Of a stretch of DNA of 64,000 bases, positions 18,290 to 26,912 are shown piece after piece. The DNA lies in NCBI RefSeq assembly GCF_018362995.1, contig NZ_CP074372.1, positions 186,001-250,000 on the forward strand. Reading direction: 5' to 3'. The notes under the pieces were generated by a model that did no database searches, had not been told where the DNA came from, and was given only the letters and a program-made list of their open reading frames with translations. A program made the position numbers and the translations under genes. This DNA is from Chryseobacterium indologenes (GTDB lineage: Bacteria; Bacteroidota; Bacteroidia; Flavobacteriales; Weeksellaceae). Each line of letters starts with the position of its first letter. The first letter of the stretch is position 1.

Positions 18290-19408
18290 TTATAATGAAT
18301 TACAGATATTTCCTGTTAATGTTGCTCCTGCATTGGCTGTTACGTCAGACTTTACAGAAGATAAGGACAGCATCGGGATTGTATAAGGAGGATTAAATGC
18401 AGTACCGCTTCCTGCTGTGTTTCCGGTAACATTGGTAAATGTATTGTTGGAAGTAACCGTAACTGCTGTGTAACCACTCATCAGGTTAATAGGTTCTTTT
18501 ACATTCTCAAAAACGTTTCCATCGACACGGATATTCGCCTGAACTCCTGCTGCAATACATTTGTTGCTTACAGAACTGTTGAAATAGCTGTTAACAATAT
18601 GTATTTTACCAAATCTCACTCTCGGCATACGCTCTCTGCATCCCGGAGCCCACCAGCAGCGAACGAATGTTACATTCAGTTTTCCTGCATCTGCTGTTGC
18701 CCCGTCACCTGATCCGATAAGGTTGGAGAATCTGTGGTCGTCTGTTCCGCCTGAACCGCCAGGTTTCGGAGCTTTCAGATAATGAAATTTCGTATAAGAA
18801 ACTGTAACGAAGTCGGATTTGTTTTTAATGTCAAAATTCCCGTCTACACCGTCTCTGAATTCACAATGATCGATCCATACATTTCTACAGTCATCTAAAA
18901 TGGCATTGTCCCAGCCATCTGTATCATAAGCTCCCGGACCTTCGAAAATCAGGTTTCTGATCACGATATTGTTGCATCGTTTAATATTGATAATTCCTGA
19001 TCCGCTTGCAGTCTGATCCGTAGAAACCAATTTAGCACCGCTTGTCCCATAAAGTGTTTTTCCTGTTTGATCCTGTAGCGATAAACGAGTTGTAATAGTG
19101 ATGGTTCCTGTCACTTTAATGACTTTTACTGCTGTGTTTTCGATCGCAGCTTTTAATTGTGCATAGGTGGCCACGGTAGTTTCAGCGGCTGTTCCTCCAC
19201 CGGTTGTTCCCCCGTTTTGAGAAGCCCATCCCGGAGCTACACAATTTGCTAAAGGAACTACGGCATTGGCAACGAGTTTGTTTCCGAGACTAAGTTCGTT
19301 TGGGTTTTCCGCTAAATCTGTTTTAATGTCTTCCTGCCCGCAACCAGTCAGGGCAAAGGTAGAGCTTAGAGCTACCATAAGAAAGGCAGCTTTAAATGTT
19401 GTTTTCAT
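18290..19408 (-). CDS. PL1 pectate lyase lipoprotein
   Basis: 372 residues. The signal ends in a lipobox (FALTGC), so the protein is lipid anchored. The single-domain parallel beta-helix of PL1 is clear: NIVIRNLIFEGPGAYDTDGWD, VWIDHCEFRDGVDG (calcium Asp residues) and RERMPRVRFGKIHIVNSYFNS with the catalytic Arg region. It is the last gene of the long minus-strand array but follows a terminator (19582-19648) and has its own LacI-type site (19523-19535), so it is probably an independent unit of the same regulon. It is shorter than the T9SS lyase at 12815 and lacks added domains. Confidence 0.92.
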   Translation of the reverse strand: MKTTFKAAFLMVALSSTFALTGCGQEDIKTDLAENPNELSLGNKLVANAVVPLANCVAPGWASQNGGTTGGGTAAETTVATYAQLKAAIENTAVKVIKVTGTITITTRLSLQDQTGKTLYGTSGAKLVSTDQTASGSGIINIKRCNNIVIRNLIFEGPGAYDTDGWDNAILDDCRNVWIDHCEFRDGVDGNFDIKNKSDFVTVSYTKFHYLKAPKPGGSGGTDDHRFSNLIGSGDGATADAGKLNVTFVRCWWAPGCRERMPRVRFGKIHIVNSYFNSSVSNKCIAAGVQANIRVDGNVFENVKEPINLMSGYTAVTVTSNNTFTNVTGNTAGSGTAFNPPYTIPMLSLSSVKSDVTANAGATLTGNICNSL

Positions 19409-19522
19409 AGTAATGATTTATGTTATTTGATTCGGTTGTAAAATTATATATTTTATATTTAAATGTTTTATATTTTAACATATTAATATTTATATAATTA
19501 TAATATTATTAAATTTACTTAT

Positions 19523-19535
19523 TCAATCGGTTGCA
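19523..19535. promoter_or_regulatory. LacI-type operator variant before the PL1 lipoprotein
   Basis: TCAATCGGTTGCA differs by few bases from the palindrome GCAATCGATTGC found at four other places in the locus. It lies 115 bases upstream of the PL1 start. Confidence 0.55.
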
Positions 19536-19581
19536 TTTTGTTATTAATTAAAAATTATTTAATCAATTGGTATTTGTAAAT

Positions 19582-19648
19582 AAAACTCCCGCAGATTTTA
19601 GAATTCACAGTAAATAACCTGTTTAATTCTGAAATCTGCGGGAGTTTT
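19582..19648 (-). terminator. Terminator of the GH95 gene
   Basis: A perfect 17 bp stem (AAAACTCCCGCAGATTT at 19582-19598 with 19632-19648), extended by TAGAATT/AATTCTG, lies just after the GH95 stop. It should end the long pectin transcript before the PL1 lipoprotein gene. Confidence 0.85.
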
Positions 19649-19670
19649 TCTGCTTACTATTTATTACCTA

Positions 19671-22145
19671 TTATTTTGATTCAAAAATATACGTTTGTCC
19701 TTTTTCAGTATCAAAATCAAAAATTTGTGTTTCAGGAATTGAGTAACCTTTTAATTCCGCTTTATCTGAAACTAATGGCATTTTAATAGCATTCACCTGG
19801 TAATACAGATTCGGATTTTCTCCTTTTGCTGAGGTTAAACCGGTCTTTGATTTAAACTGAATATCTTTCGCAACTCTGATTCTCGCATTTCCTCCCAGAA
19901 AAGATTTTATAACCAGTTTCTTTAGTTTAGAATTCTTCCATTCCATATCGATTTCAAAACCGCCTCTTGCTTTTAACCCTTTCACAGAACCATTAGGTAA
20001 AGCATCAGGTAGGGCGGGCAAAATATAAACATATCCATCATAACTTTGCAGTAATAGTTCTGCAATTCCTGAAGTACATCCAAAATTTCCATCAATTTGG
20101 AACGGAGGATGCGCATCCAGAAGATTCGGATAAGTTCCTCCCGACTGACCTTTTGTTTCCATAGGTGCGGGAGTCAGCTGATCAGAGATTAATTTAAAAG
20201 CTCTGTTTCCGTCCAGTAATCTTGCCCACCAGTTTACTTTCCAGCCCATCGACCAGCCTGTGGATTTGTCACCGCGATACGTCAGCGAATTTTTTGCAGC
20301 TTCTGTTAAATCAGGATTTCTGAAAGGAGAGATTTGTCCCGACGGAAAAAGTCCGTACAAATGCGAAATATGTCTGTGTTTATCATTGGTTCTGTCCATA
20401 TCTGTAAGCCACTCCTGCAGTTGGGTGTGTTGCCCGATCTGCATGGGCGGAAGCTTATTTAAAGCTGATTTTACTTCATCCGAAAGGCCTTTATCTTCAT
20501 TTAGAATTTTTGAAGCATGAATAAAATTATTAAAAACATCAAAAACCAATTGGTTATCCATTGTTGTTCCTGCCGTAATTCCCACACTTTTCATATAGGT
20601 ATTTTCAGGGGACATAGAAGGGGAAACTACCAGATATTTTTTCGAAGGATCCTGTTGCAGGACATCGAGATAAAATAAGGCACAACCTTTCAGAGCAGCA
20701 TAATGTTTTTTCAAAAACTGCTGATCTCCGGTGTATAGATAATGATTCCAGATGTGCTGAGTCAGCCATGCTCCGCCCATCGGCCACATTCCGTAAAACC
20801 CGCCGTCTACAATTCCGGTGATTCGCCACAAATCTGTATTGTGATGCATATTCCAGCCTCTGGCATGGTACATTTCCTTCGCAGATTCCTGTCCTGTCAC
20901 CGATAAATCCTGAATCATATCGAATAAAGGTTCGTGCATTTCACTGAGGTTTGTATTTTCAGCAGGCCAGTAATTCATTTCTGTATTGATGTTCACGGTG
21001 TATTTGCTGTCCCAGGCAGGATGCAGCTGATCATTCCAGATTCCCTGAAGATTGGCTGGCTGGGTTCCCTGTTGTGAAGAAGATAGTAAAAGATAGCGTC
21101 CGAACTGGAAATATAACGCGACCAGATCAGGATCTTTTGAGCTTCCAAATTCTTTAATTCGAATGTCAGTGTTTTTTTTCGTCTGTTCGGTAGTTCCTAA
21201 ATCTAATTTTACACGCTTGAAAAATTTCTGATACTTTTCAATGTGTGCTTTTAGTTCAGCATCATATTTCTGATGCAAAGCAGATTGTATATATTCTGAA
21301 ACTCTTACATCCGGATTTCCGGAAATATCATTATACTTTTTAAAATTCGTAGCAATGGAAATATAAATGATCACTTCATCTGCTCCGGAAATTTCAAGCT
21401 GATCTTTTGTTGAGGTCAATTTTCCACCTTTTAAAACCGGAAAAGCCACTGTTTTAAAATTAATTTTTCCAATTTTATTATCGGAAGAACCGCTTGTTCC
21501 GTTAATCACCAATTGGTTTTTCTCTGTAAAAATTGATTTTTTCAAGTGTGGAGTGGAAGCATGAATAGAAAAATTCAGACTTCCTTTTTTGCCGGAAGAT
21601 AATTTAATCATAATCACATTATGCGCAAAAGATGAGAAAATCTCGCGTCTGAAAGTCACTCCATTTACTTCATAGGAAACACTACTGACTGCCTTTTCAA
21701 TATCTAACGTCCGGGTATAATTTTTAAAATTTTCATGACCTTTAAAATCCAGAAACAGATCGCCCATCGTCTGATAAGGCATTCCGTAATTCAAATCTTT
21801 TGGAGCGGCTCTTGGATAGGTTGTATTGGATAGTTTTTGAGCTTTTTCAAACTGACCTTCATTCAACAGTTTTCTGATTTTCTGGATACTGTCGAATGTG
21901 TTTTTCGAAACATTATTCCCCGGTTCTCCCGCCCAGATTGTTTCTTCATTAAGTTGAAGATGCTCCTGCGAAGCCCCGCCAAAAATCATAGCACCTAATT
22001 TTCCGTTTCCAATTGGTAAAGCCTCGTTCCAGTTTCCTCCAGGCCTGTTATAAATCAGTTTTAAATTTTGCTGTGCCTGAACTGAAACTGAAATTACCGT
22101 TCCAAAAGCCAGTAAAAAGATTTTATGTTGAATGATTTTGAACAT
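19671..22145 (-). CDS. GH95 family glycoside hydrolase (alpha-L-fucosidase or alpha-L-galactosidase)
   Basis: 824 residues, signal peptide ending near SVQAQQ. Family GH95 is recognised by [43 protein letters not shown] and the catalytic segment [20 protein letters not shown], with the Asn and Asp residues used by the inverting mechanism. It removes terminal alpha-1,2-L-fucose, or L-galactose in some members. In this locus the likely substrates are fucosyl or galactosyl caps of rhamnogalacturonan side chains or of linked xyloglucan; the exact sugar cannot be told. It is separated from the esterase upstream by 225 bases of repeat-like DNA. Confidence 0.9.
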   Translation of the reverse strand: MFKIIQHKIFLLAFGTVISVSVQAQQNLKLIYNRPGGNWNEALPIGNGKLGAMIFGGASQEHLQLNEETIWAGEPGNNVSKNTFDSIQKIRKLLNEGQFEKAQKLSNTTYPRAAPKDLNYGMPYQTMGDLFLDFKGHENFKNYTRTLDIEKAVSSVSYEVNGVTFRREIFSSFAHNVIMIKLSSGKKGSLNFSIHASTPHLKKSIFTEKNQLVINGTSGSSDNKIGKINFKTVAFPVLKGGKLTSTKDQLEISGADEVIIYISIATNFKKYNDISGNPDVRVSEYIQSALHQKYDAELKAHIEKYQKFFKRVKLDLGTTEQTKKNTDIRIKEFGSSKDPDLVALYFQFGRYLLLSSSQQGTQPANLQGIWNDQLHPAWDSKYTVNINTEMNYWPAENTNLSEMHEPLFDMIQDLSVTGQESAKEMYHARGWNMHHNTDLWRITGIVDGGFYGMWPMGGAWLTQHIWNHYLYTGDQQFLKKHYAALKGCALFYLDVLQQDPSKKYLVVSPSMSPENTYMKSVGITAGTTMDNQLVFDVFNNFIHASKILNEDKGLSDEVKSALNKLPPMQIGQHTQLQEWLTDMDRTNDKHRHISHLYGLFPSGQISPFRNPDLTEAAKNSLTYRGDKSTGWSMGWKVNWWARLLDGNRAFKLISDQLTPAPMETKGQSGGTYPNLLDAHPPFQIDGNFGCTSGIAELLLQSYDGYVYILPALPDALPNGSVKGLKARGGFEIDMEWKNSKLKKLVIKSFLGGNARIRVAKDIQFKSKTGLTSAKGENPNLYYQVNAIKMPLVSDKAELKGYSIPETQIFDFDTEKGQTYIFESK

Positions 22146-22370
22146 TTTTATATTTTGTTAAAGTGATTTGATTTGTTGGAAAAAATGCAAGGGGTAAAGG
22201 TTTTCAATTATAATAATGCTTTAAGGCACAAGAAAATCAAAGATTTTCAGTAAGTTTTTATAATAATCAATTTTATCAAAGATAAAATCCTTGCGCCTTA
22301 AAACGTAATAACCTAAATAATTTTTTACGCCCTTGCGTTTTTCCAATATATTTTAATTACCCATTACTTA

Positions 22371-23273
22371 TTACTTATTGATTATGGCTTTAAGCCAGTC
22401 TGAGCAAAGTTTTTTCCAGTTATCCGTCAGTTCAGATTTATTCGTAATTCCGATTTTATGTTCACCTTCAGCGAAAATAAACATTGCACCTTTTACTTTG
22501 TTTTTAATCATTTCCTGATAGTATAAAATACTGTTCATGACAGGAACTGTTTTATCATTTTGAGCATGAAATAAAATCGTGGGTGGAGTTTTTTCCGTTA
22601 CCCGGTTTTGCATTGAATATTCTTTGATTTTTTCAGGAGAAGCATTTTCACCCAGAAGGCTATTGCGGCTTCCGACATGGGCAAATTCTCCTAAATCAAT
22701 AACCGGAGAAATCAAAATTGCAAAATTGGGAATAGTTGGAATTGAAGTCCAGTCTCCTTTTAATTCCGTATAATCTGTAGGAATATTACTCACAGATGCA
22801 GCCAGATGTCCGCCTGCGGAAGTTCCGATAACGCCAATCTGTTCTGGTGAAATGCCGTACTGCCCAGCGTTTTTTCTAAGATATTTTATAGCTGCCTGAA
22901 TGTCCTGTAACGGGGCAATTTCTTTTTGTTTCAAGTCTGGAGAAGTCGGCAACCGGTAATTTAAAACAAAGGCCGAAATTCCTTGAGTATTGAACCATTT
23001 TGCGATCTGGTAACCGCCTAAATCATAAGTAAGTTTATAATATCCTCCACCGGGAATGACGATTACAGCCATCTGTTTCCTATCTTCCTTTGGAGGTAGA
23101 AAAGCAAAAAGTTCGGTCTCTTTTATCTGTATGATTCTTCCGTCTTTTTCTTCCGTTTTCAATGGTAATCCTTTGGAGTTCGGCATCTGACCTTTCGGCC
23201 AGACCCTAATTTTCTCCTGTGCAGATAATTGAAGAGTTAGGGAAATTAATAAGAGGAACGCAATTTTTTTCAT
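22371..23273 (-). CDS. Alpha/beta hydrolase, probable carbohydrate acetylesterase
   Basis: 300 residues, signal peptide ending near LQLSAQ. The fold marks are the oxyanion VIPGGGYYKLTYDLGG, the nucleophile elbow GTSAGGHLAASV and the late His in EGEHKIGI. Such esterases in pectin loci deacetylate galacturonate or xylose residues; substrate here is inferred from context. It lies 50 bases after kdgF in the same operon. Confidence 0.85.
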   Translation of the reverse strand: MKKIAFLLLISLTLQLSAQEKIRVWPKGQMPNSKGLPLKTEEKDGRIIQIKETELFAFLPPKEDRKQMAVIVIPGGGYYKLTYDLGGYQIAKWFNTQGISAFVLNYRLPTSPDLKQKEIAPLQDIQAAIKYLRKNAGQYGISPEQIGVIGTSAGGHLAASVSNIPTDYTELKGDWTSIPTIPNFAILISPVIDLGEFAHVGSRNSLLGENASPEKIKEYSMQNRVTEKTPPTILFHAQNDKTVPVMNSILYYQEMIKNKVKGAMFIFAEGEHKIGITNKSELTDNWKKLCSDWLKAIINK

Positions 23274-23323
23274 AGCAAAATAATTTAGCGAAATGCTTTT
23301 CTAAATCTTGAAGATTTAATTTT

Positions 23324-23665
23324 TTAATCTTTCAGGAAATCTTCTCTAAAAGGAGCGAAAGCATCAATTAATTGTCCTGCTTCCAGACATTTTACTCCAT
23401 GGAAAATATTCGGCTGCGCGAAAAATCCGTCACCTTGCTGTAAGATCTTTGTTTCACCATCAACCATCACTTCAAACTTTCCTGAAGCAACATAGGTGAT
23501 CTGAGAATGAAAATGCTGGTGTAAAGCTCCAATGGCATCTTTTTCAAACTTTACAATCACCATCATTACTTGAGAATTATACCCCACAAACTGTCTGGAA
23601 ACTCCTGCTCCTAAATCTTCCCACTCTGAATTACCATCGAAGAAGGGTTCTTTTCTGAATTTCAT
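23324..23665 (-). CDS. kdgF: KdgF-like cupin, unsaturated uronate linearising enzyme
   Basis: 113 residues, a single cupin with metal motif GALHQHFHSQITYVASGKFEV and the later His in QPNIFHGVKC. The end DAFAPFREDFL is the typical KdgF tail. KdgF speeds conversion of 4,5-unsaturated galacturonate to the linear keto sugar DKI, the substrate of KduI. It has no signal peptide, so it acts in the cytoplasm. It lies in the degradation operon, away from kduI and kduD in the divergent operon. Confidence 0.85.
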   Translation of the reverse strand: MKFRKEPFFDGNSEWEDLGAGVSRQFVGYNSQVMMVIVKFEKDAIGALHQHFHSQITYVASGKFEVMVDGETKILQQGDGFFAQPNIFHGVKCLEAGQLIDAFAPFREDFLKD

Positions 23666-23705
23666 TTTTTATGTTTTTGATTTTTTAACTAATTTTTTTT
23701 ACGCT

Positions 23706-23785
23706 TAGTTTGTCATTTGGACGAAGGAGAAATCTATCTAAACTTCATTCGTAAGTCTTCAACTTGTGTTTTGAATGACAAACTG
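23706..23785. repeat. Hairpin-forming intergenic repeat
   Basis: Inverted arms AGTTTGTCATT (23707-23717) and AATGACAAACT (23774-23784) flank a 56-base loop that includes GGACGAAGGAGAAATCTA, a phrase I associate with dispersed bacterial intergenic repeats. It lies between the CE12 and kdgF genes. Confidence 0.55.
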
Positions 23786-23811
23786 ATTTTTTAATTATCA
23801 GGATTGAAGAA

Positions 23812-24555
23812 CTATTTAATATATTTCTCTAACCCGATTTTTAAACTCTTCAAATTCTTCAGTGCTAATTTTGCAACTGATTCTGCGCCTAAGGTTGATA
23901 AATGAGTATCATCGTCTTTTCCTTTTGGATAGTAAGGATTTTCTCTTTCTTTATAATGCAGATGAAGTTTTTTTGAATTTTCAGGACCGTAAGAAATTTC
24001 CAGTTGTTCTGTCAGTAACTGCATATCTACAAACGGAACTTTCAGATCATTGGCCACCATTCTTACTACTAAAGGATATTCTTTATGGGTATCAATCAAA
24101 ACTCCGTTTTCATTGAAATTTCTTCTTACAATAGAAGTCATCAGAATGGGGGTTGCTCCTTTTGCTCTGGCTTCATTTACATACCTTTCCAGGTTGGCTC
24201 TATATTGTGTATATGGATTGGTGAATTTCGTAGAATCCTTTAATTTCTGGTCGTTATGTCCAAACTGAATAATGACAAAATCTCCTTTTTTCAGCTGTTT
24301 TTCCACTTTATCCCATCTGCCTTCAGTCCGAAAGCTTTTTGAACTTCTGCCATTCATCGCATGATTCTGAATTTCAATTCCTGTTAAAAATTGTGGCAAA
24401 ACCTGTCCCCAGCCATGTTCTGGATTTTTATCCGGATTTTCTTTGTTGGCCATAGTAGAATCACCGATGAGGAATAGGGTTGGTTTTTGTGCGAATGTTA
24501 TTATTGATAAAAATAATAATAGTAAGGTTAGCTTTTTATTCATTTTTAAATTCAT
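23812..24555 (-). CDS. CE12 rhamnogalacturonan acetylesterase (copy 1)
   Basis: 247 residues; ATG 24555 or 24543 both give a signal peptide ending near ITFAQK. The SGNH blocks are present: GDSTMANK (Ser), the block II Gly region NGRSSKSFRTEGRW, GHNDQK (Asn) and DDTHLS (Asp and His). It removes acetyl groups from rhamnogalacturonan I. Shortest of three CE12 genes in the window. Confidence 0.92.
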   Translation of the reverse strand: MNLKMNKKLTLLLLFLSIITFAQKPTLFLIGDSTMANKENPDKNPEHGWGQVLPQFLTGIEIQNHAMNGRSSKSFRTEGRWDKVEKQLKKGDFVIIQFGHNDQKLKDSTKFTNPYTQYRANLERYVNEARAKGATPILMTSIVRRNFNENGVLIDTHKEYPLVVRMVANDLKVPFVDMQLLTEQLEISYGPENSKKLHLHYKERENPYYPKGKDDDTHLSTLGAESVAKLALKNLKSLKIGLEKYIK

Positions 24556-24570
24556 TTAATTAAACTTAAA

Positions 24571-24678
24571 AATGCTTTGACTTTGCTCAGTATAACACGG
24601 GTAAACATTACGTCATTTAAGCGAATATTAAAACAGTTGGTATTAGCGATGTCATGCTGAGCGAAGTCGAAGCATCTC
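24571..24678. repeat. Paired inverted repeat of the GCTGAGCGAAGTC type
   Basis: AATGCTTTGACTTTGCTCAG (from 24571) and TGCTGAGCGAAGTCGAAGC (from 24655) are imperfect inverted copies separated by about 60 bases. Together they can fold into a long hairpin between the CE8 and CE12 genes. The right arm resembles a widespread intergenic repeat. Confidence 0.6.
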
Positions 24679-24680
24679 AA

Positions 24681-25649
24681 TTATTTATTTGGATTCCATC
24701 CATCAAAAATTTTTTCAAGGGTATAATTTTTCAAATCCTTTTTCGTCACCTTATGCGACCAGCTTACTCGTTTGGAGATATCTCCTCCTTCGCCTTTGCT
24801 GCCGGATTCTGCATAATAAGCGGTCCTTTCTTTATCAGGAAACATTTTGTCGCCTTTCCATGGATTCCAGCCTTCGGGAAGGATGTGTTTTCCCATTTCA
24901 GTGTTAATGAAAACAGTTCTGGCGTAAGGTCTCCAGGGTCTTCCCAAATAAACTTTTGTGATGCCTTCTTTTGCACTTAATTTACAGTCGAAAAAAACAA
25001 AACCATACGGTCTGCCGGCTTCTGTAGCGGCTGCGGTAATATAAGAATCGGCCAAACTTTTAATGGTGCAGTTCTTAAAAACAACGGTTGCCTGTCCAAA
25101 AATGAAATCAGTTGTTCCTTCAATATAGCAGTTTTCAAAATATTGCCTGCTATGGTTGGTTGCGGAATAAATGGTGTCCTGACAGCCCAGAATATTTGAG
25201 TTTTTTATCACAAAATGGTCTCCTTCCACATGGAGAGAAACCGCTTGTCCTTCATTGCACGAAGAATTTTGAATTGTCAGATTACTGATTTTAATATCGT
25301 CACCCATTACCAGTAAAGTATAGGAATTGAAGGTTGTCATTTTTTCATTAAAAGCATCCGGTTTCCCTGAAAAATCATTATTGCTGATAATGGTATTGCC
25401 TTTATTTTCGCCTTCTAAGGTAATTTTATGTTTTGAAGAGGGAATAGTCACTTTTTCATTATAGATTCCGGATTTAATGAAAACGAAAGCTTCTGCAGGC
25501 CCTAAATCTCTGATAGAATTTATGGCTTTCTGAATGGATGTGAAATCTCCGCTTCCGTCTTTGGCTACGGTAATTTTTATGTAAGGATCATTTCCCGCAA
25601 AGAGAAAATTTGCCGTCGATATGAACAGAATTAAAAATAACTTTTTCAT
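24681..25649 (-). CDS. CE8 pectin methylesterase (copy 1)
   Basis: 322 residues with a signal peptide ending near NFLFAG. The right-handed beta-helix and CE8 catalytic marks are clear: GCQDTIYSAT (Gln, Asp), EGTTDFIFGQATVVFKNC (Asp) and YLGRPWRPYARTVFI (Arg, Trp). It removes methyl esters from homogalacturonan so lyases and GH28 enzymes can act. No lipobox; periplasmic. Paralogue of the gene at 34977-35999. Confidence 0.93.
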   Translation of the reverse strand: MKKLFLILFISTANFLFAGNDPYIKITVAKDGSGDFTSIQKAINSIRDLGPAEAFVFIKSGIYNEKVTIPSSKHKITLEGENKGNTIISNNDFSGKPDAFNEKMTTFNSYTLLVMGDDIKISNLTIQNSSCNEGQAVSLHVEGDHFVIKNSNILGCQDTIYSATNHSRQYFENCYIEGTTDFIFGQATVVFKNCTIKSLADSYITAAATEAGRPYGFVFFDCKLSAKEGITKVYLGRPWRPYARTVFINTEMGKHILPEGWNPWKGDKMFPDKERTAYYAESGSKGEGGDISKRVSWSHKVTKKDLKNYTLEKIFDGWNPNK

Positions 25650-25663
25650 AAACTGGATTATTG

Positions 25664-25738
25664 TTTTTTAATGCAAAGATTTTTATGAAACCTCATAATT
25701 TTTAGAAAGCAAAGGCGAATAAAATTTACTTCGTGAAG
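25664..25738 (-). repeat. Dispersed intergenic repeat, copy on minus strand
   Basis: Read on the minus strand it begins CTTCACGAAGTAAA, continues CGCCTTTGC and ends ATCTTTGCATTAAAAAA. This is the same order of words as the copies at 46118-46200 and 48606-48686. Confidence 0.55.
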
Positions 25739-25763
25739 CTGTGACGATAACTTTACTAAATCA

Positions 25764-25829
25764 CTTCGTTGATTCATCCTTGCTCGCTAAATATTCATTA
25801 ATATTAAATTAAATCTTTGCGTTTAAAAT
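25764..25829 (+). repeat. Dispersed intergenic repeat, diverged copy
   Basis: It starts CTTCGTTGATTCATCCTTGC and ends AATCTTTGCGTTTAAAA, parallel to the better copies at 46118 and 48606. It lies back to back with the inverted copy at 25664-25738. Confidence 0.45.
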
Positions 25830-25840
25830 CATAATTAATA

Positions 25841-26752
25841 CTATTTCAAAACTTTATTTAAAAAGTCAATTGTTAAATTCAAAGTTTCTGTAAACCAAGG
25901 TTCTGCCGACCAGAAAGAGTGCGAAGTATCTTTGATTTCATGAAATTCTGTCGGAATATTATAACTCTTTAATTTTTTCATCATATCGTCTCTTCCTGCA
26001 TGAAAACGGGGTTGAGAGCTATTAATGAAAAGGGTAGGAGGTGTATTTTTATCCACATATTCGAGAGGTGAAGCTTCTTTCCAGATTTTTGGATTGTCTT
26101 TTTGTGGATACCCCATCCAATAGGCATCGTAAGTTCCTTCTTTTCCGGATTCTTCATGAACAAAAGAAACTACGCCATCTACATTGACGATAGCCTGTAA
26201 TTTAATATTTTTCCTGACTCCGACTAAAGTAGCGATCTGAGCTCCGGCAGATTCACCCAAAACCGCCATTTTCTTTTTGTTTAATGAATATGTTGAATGG
26301 TTTTTCTTTAACCATTGTATACCTGTTTCAATGTCTTCAACTCCGGCAGGGTATTTCGCGACATCAGCCAACCGGTATCCGATAGCAATCACAACGTATC
26401 CGTTTGAAGCCAGTTCCATCGCCATAAATTTTTCATTTTCCTTACTTCCGGAGATCCAGCCACCGCCATGTACCATTGCAATTCCCGGATATTTTTTTGA
26501 CTGATCGAGAGGATAGTATACATCGGCTTTTAAAGAAATTCCGTTGATATTGGCATATTCTACATCGTTATCTATTTTGATATTTTGCGGTACAGGTCTG
26601 TCAATGGGTGTGATAAAAGGATATTTTTTCTTAAACTTTTCAAAAGTGCCTTCGTTGGTGTAAGGAGTGGCATTCGGTCTCTTTACCTGTCCAAATGCCA
26701 TTGTCCCTACAAAAAAAATAGAAATATAAGTATGTTTTTTGCTAAAATTCAT
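25841..26752 (-). CDS. Alpha/beta hydrolase of the BD-FAE/carboxylesterase type
   Basis: 303 residues, signal peptide ending near GTMAFGQ. Oxyanion motif VHGGGWISGSK, nucleophile elbow LGESAGAQIA and catalytic His in DTSHSFW are clear. Similar enzymes cleave acetyl or feruloyl esters on plant polysaccharides; feruloylated arabinan or galactan side chains would suit this locus, but the substrate is inferred. 191 repeat-rich bases separate it from the CE8 gene downstream. Confidence 0.85.
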   Translation of the reverse strand: MNFSKKHTYISIFFVGTMAFGQVKRPNATPYTNEGTFEKFKKKYPFITPIDRPVPQNIKIDNDVEYANINGISLKADVYYPLDQSKKYPGIAMVHGGGWISGSKENEKFMAMELASNGYVVIAIGYRLADVAKYPAGVEDIETGIQWLKKNHSTYSLNKKKMAVLGESAGAQIATLVGVRKNIKLQAIVNVDGVVSFVHEESGKEGTYDAYWMGYPQKDNPKIWKEASPLEYVDKNTPPTLFINSSQPRFHAGRDDMMKKLKSYNIPTEFHEIKDTSHSFWSAEPWFTETLNLTIDFLNKVLK

Positions 26753-26776
26753 GTTATCAAATTTTAAAATTTTGAA

Positions 26777-26897
26777 CCATTAAGAATATTAAAGGAGTTA
26801 AGTTTAATTAAGAAAATCATTTTGATTTTAAGTATTATTCAAACCAAAGCTCAGCTTAATATTCTTAAAGACTTAATCAATCTTAATGGTTTTATCT
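26777..26897. repeat. Long imperfect intergenic palindrome
   Basis: AACCATTAAGAATATTAA at the left is complementary to the TTAATATTCTTAA and CTTAATGGTT words near 26860-26897. It includes AGCTCAGCTTAAT; a related word (ATTAAGCTGAATTAA) occurs in the hairpin at 44948-45038. It lies between the GH28 and esterase genes. Confidence 0.45.
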
Positions 26898-26912
26898 TAT
26901 CCTTGATGCATT

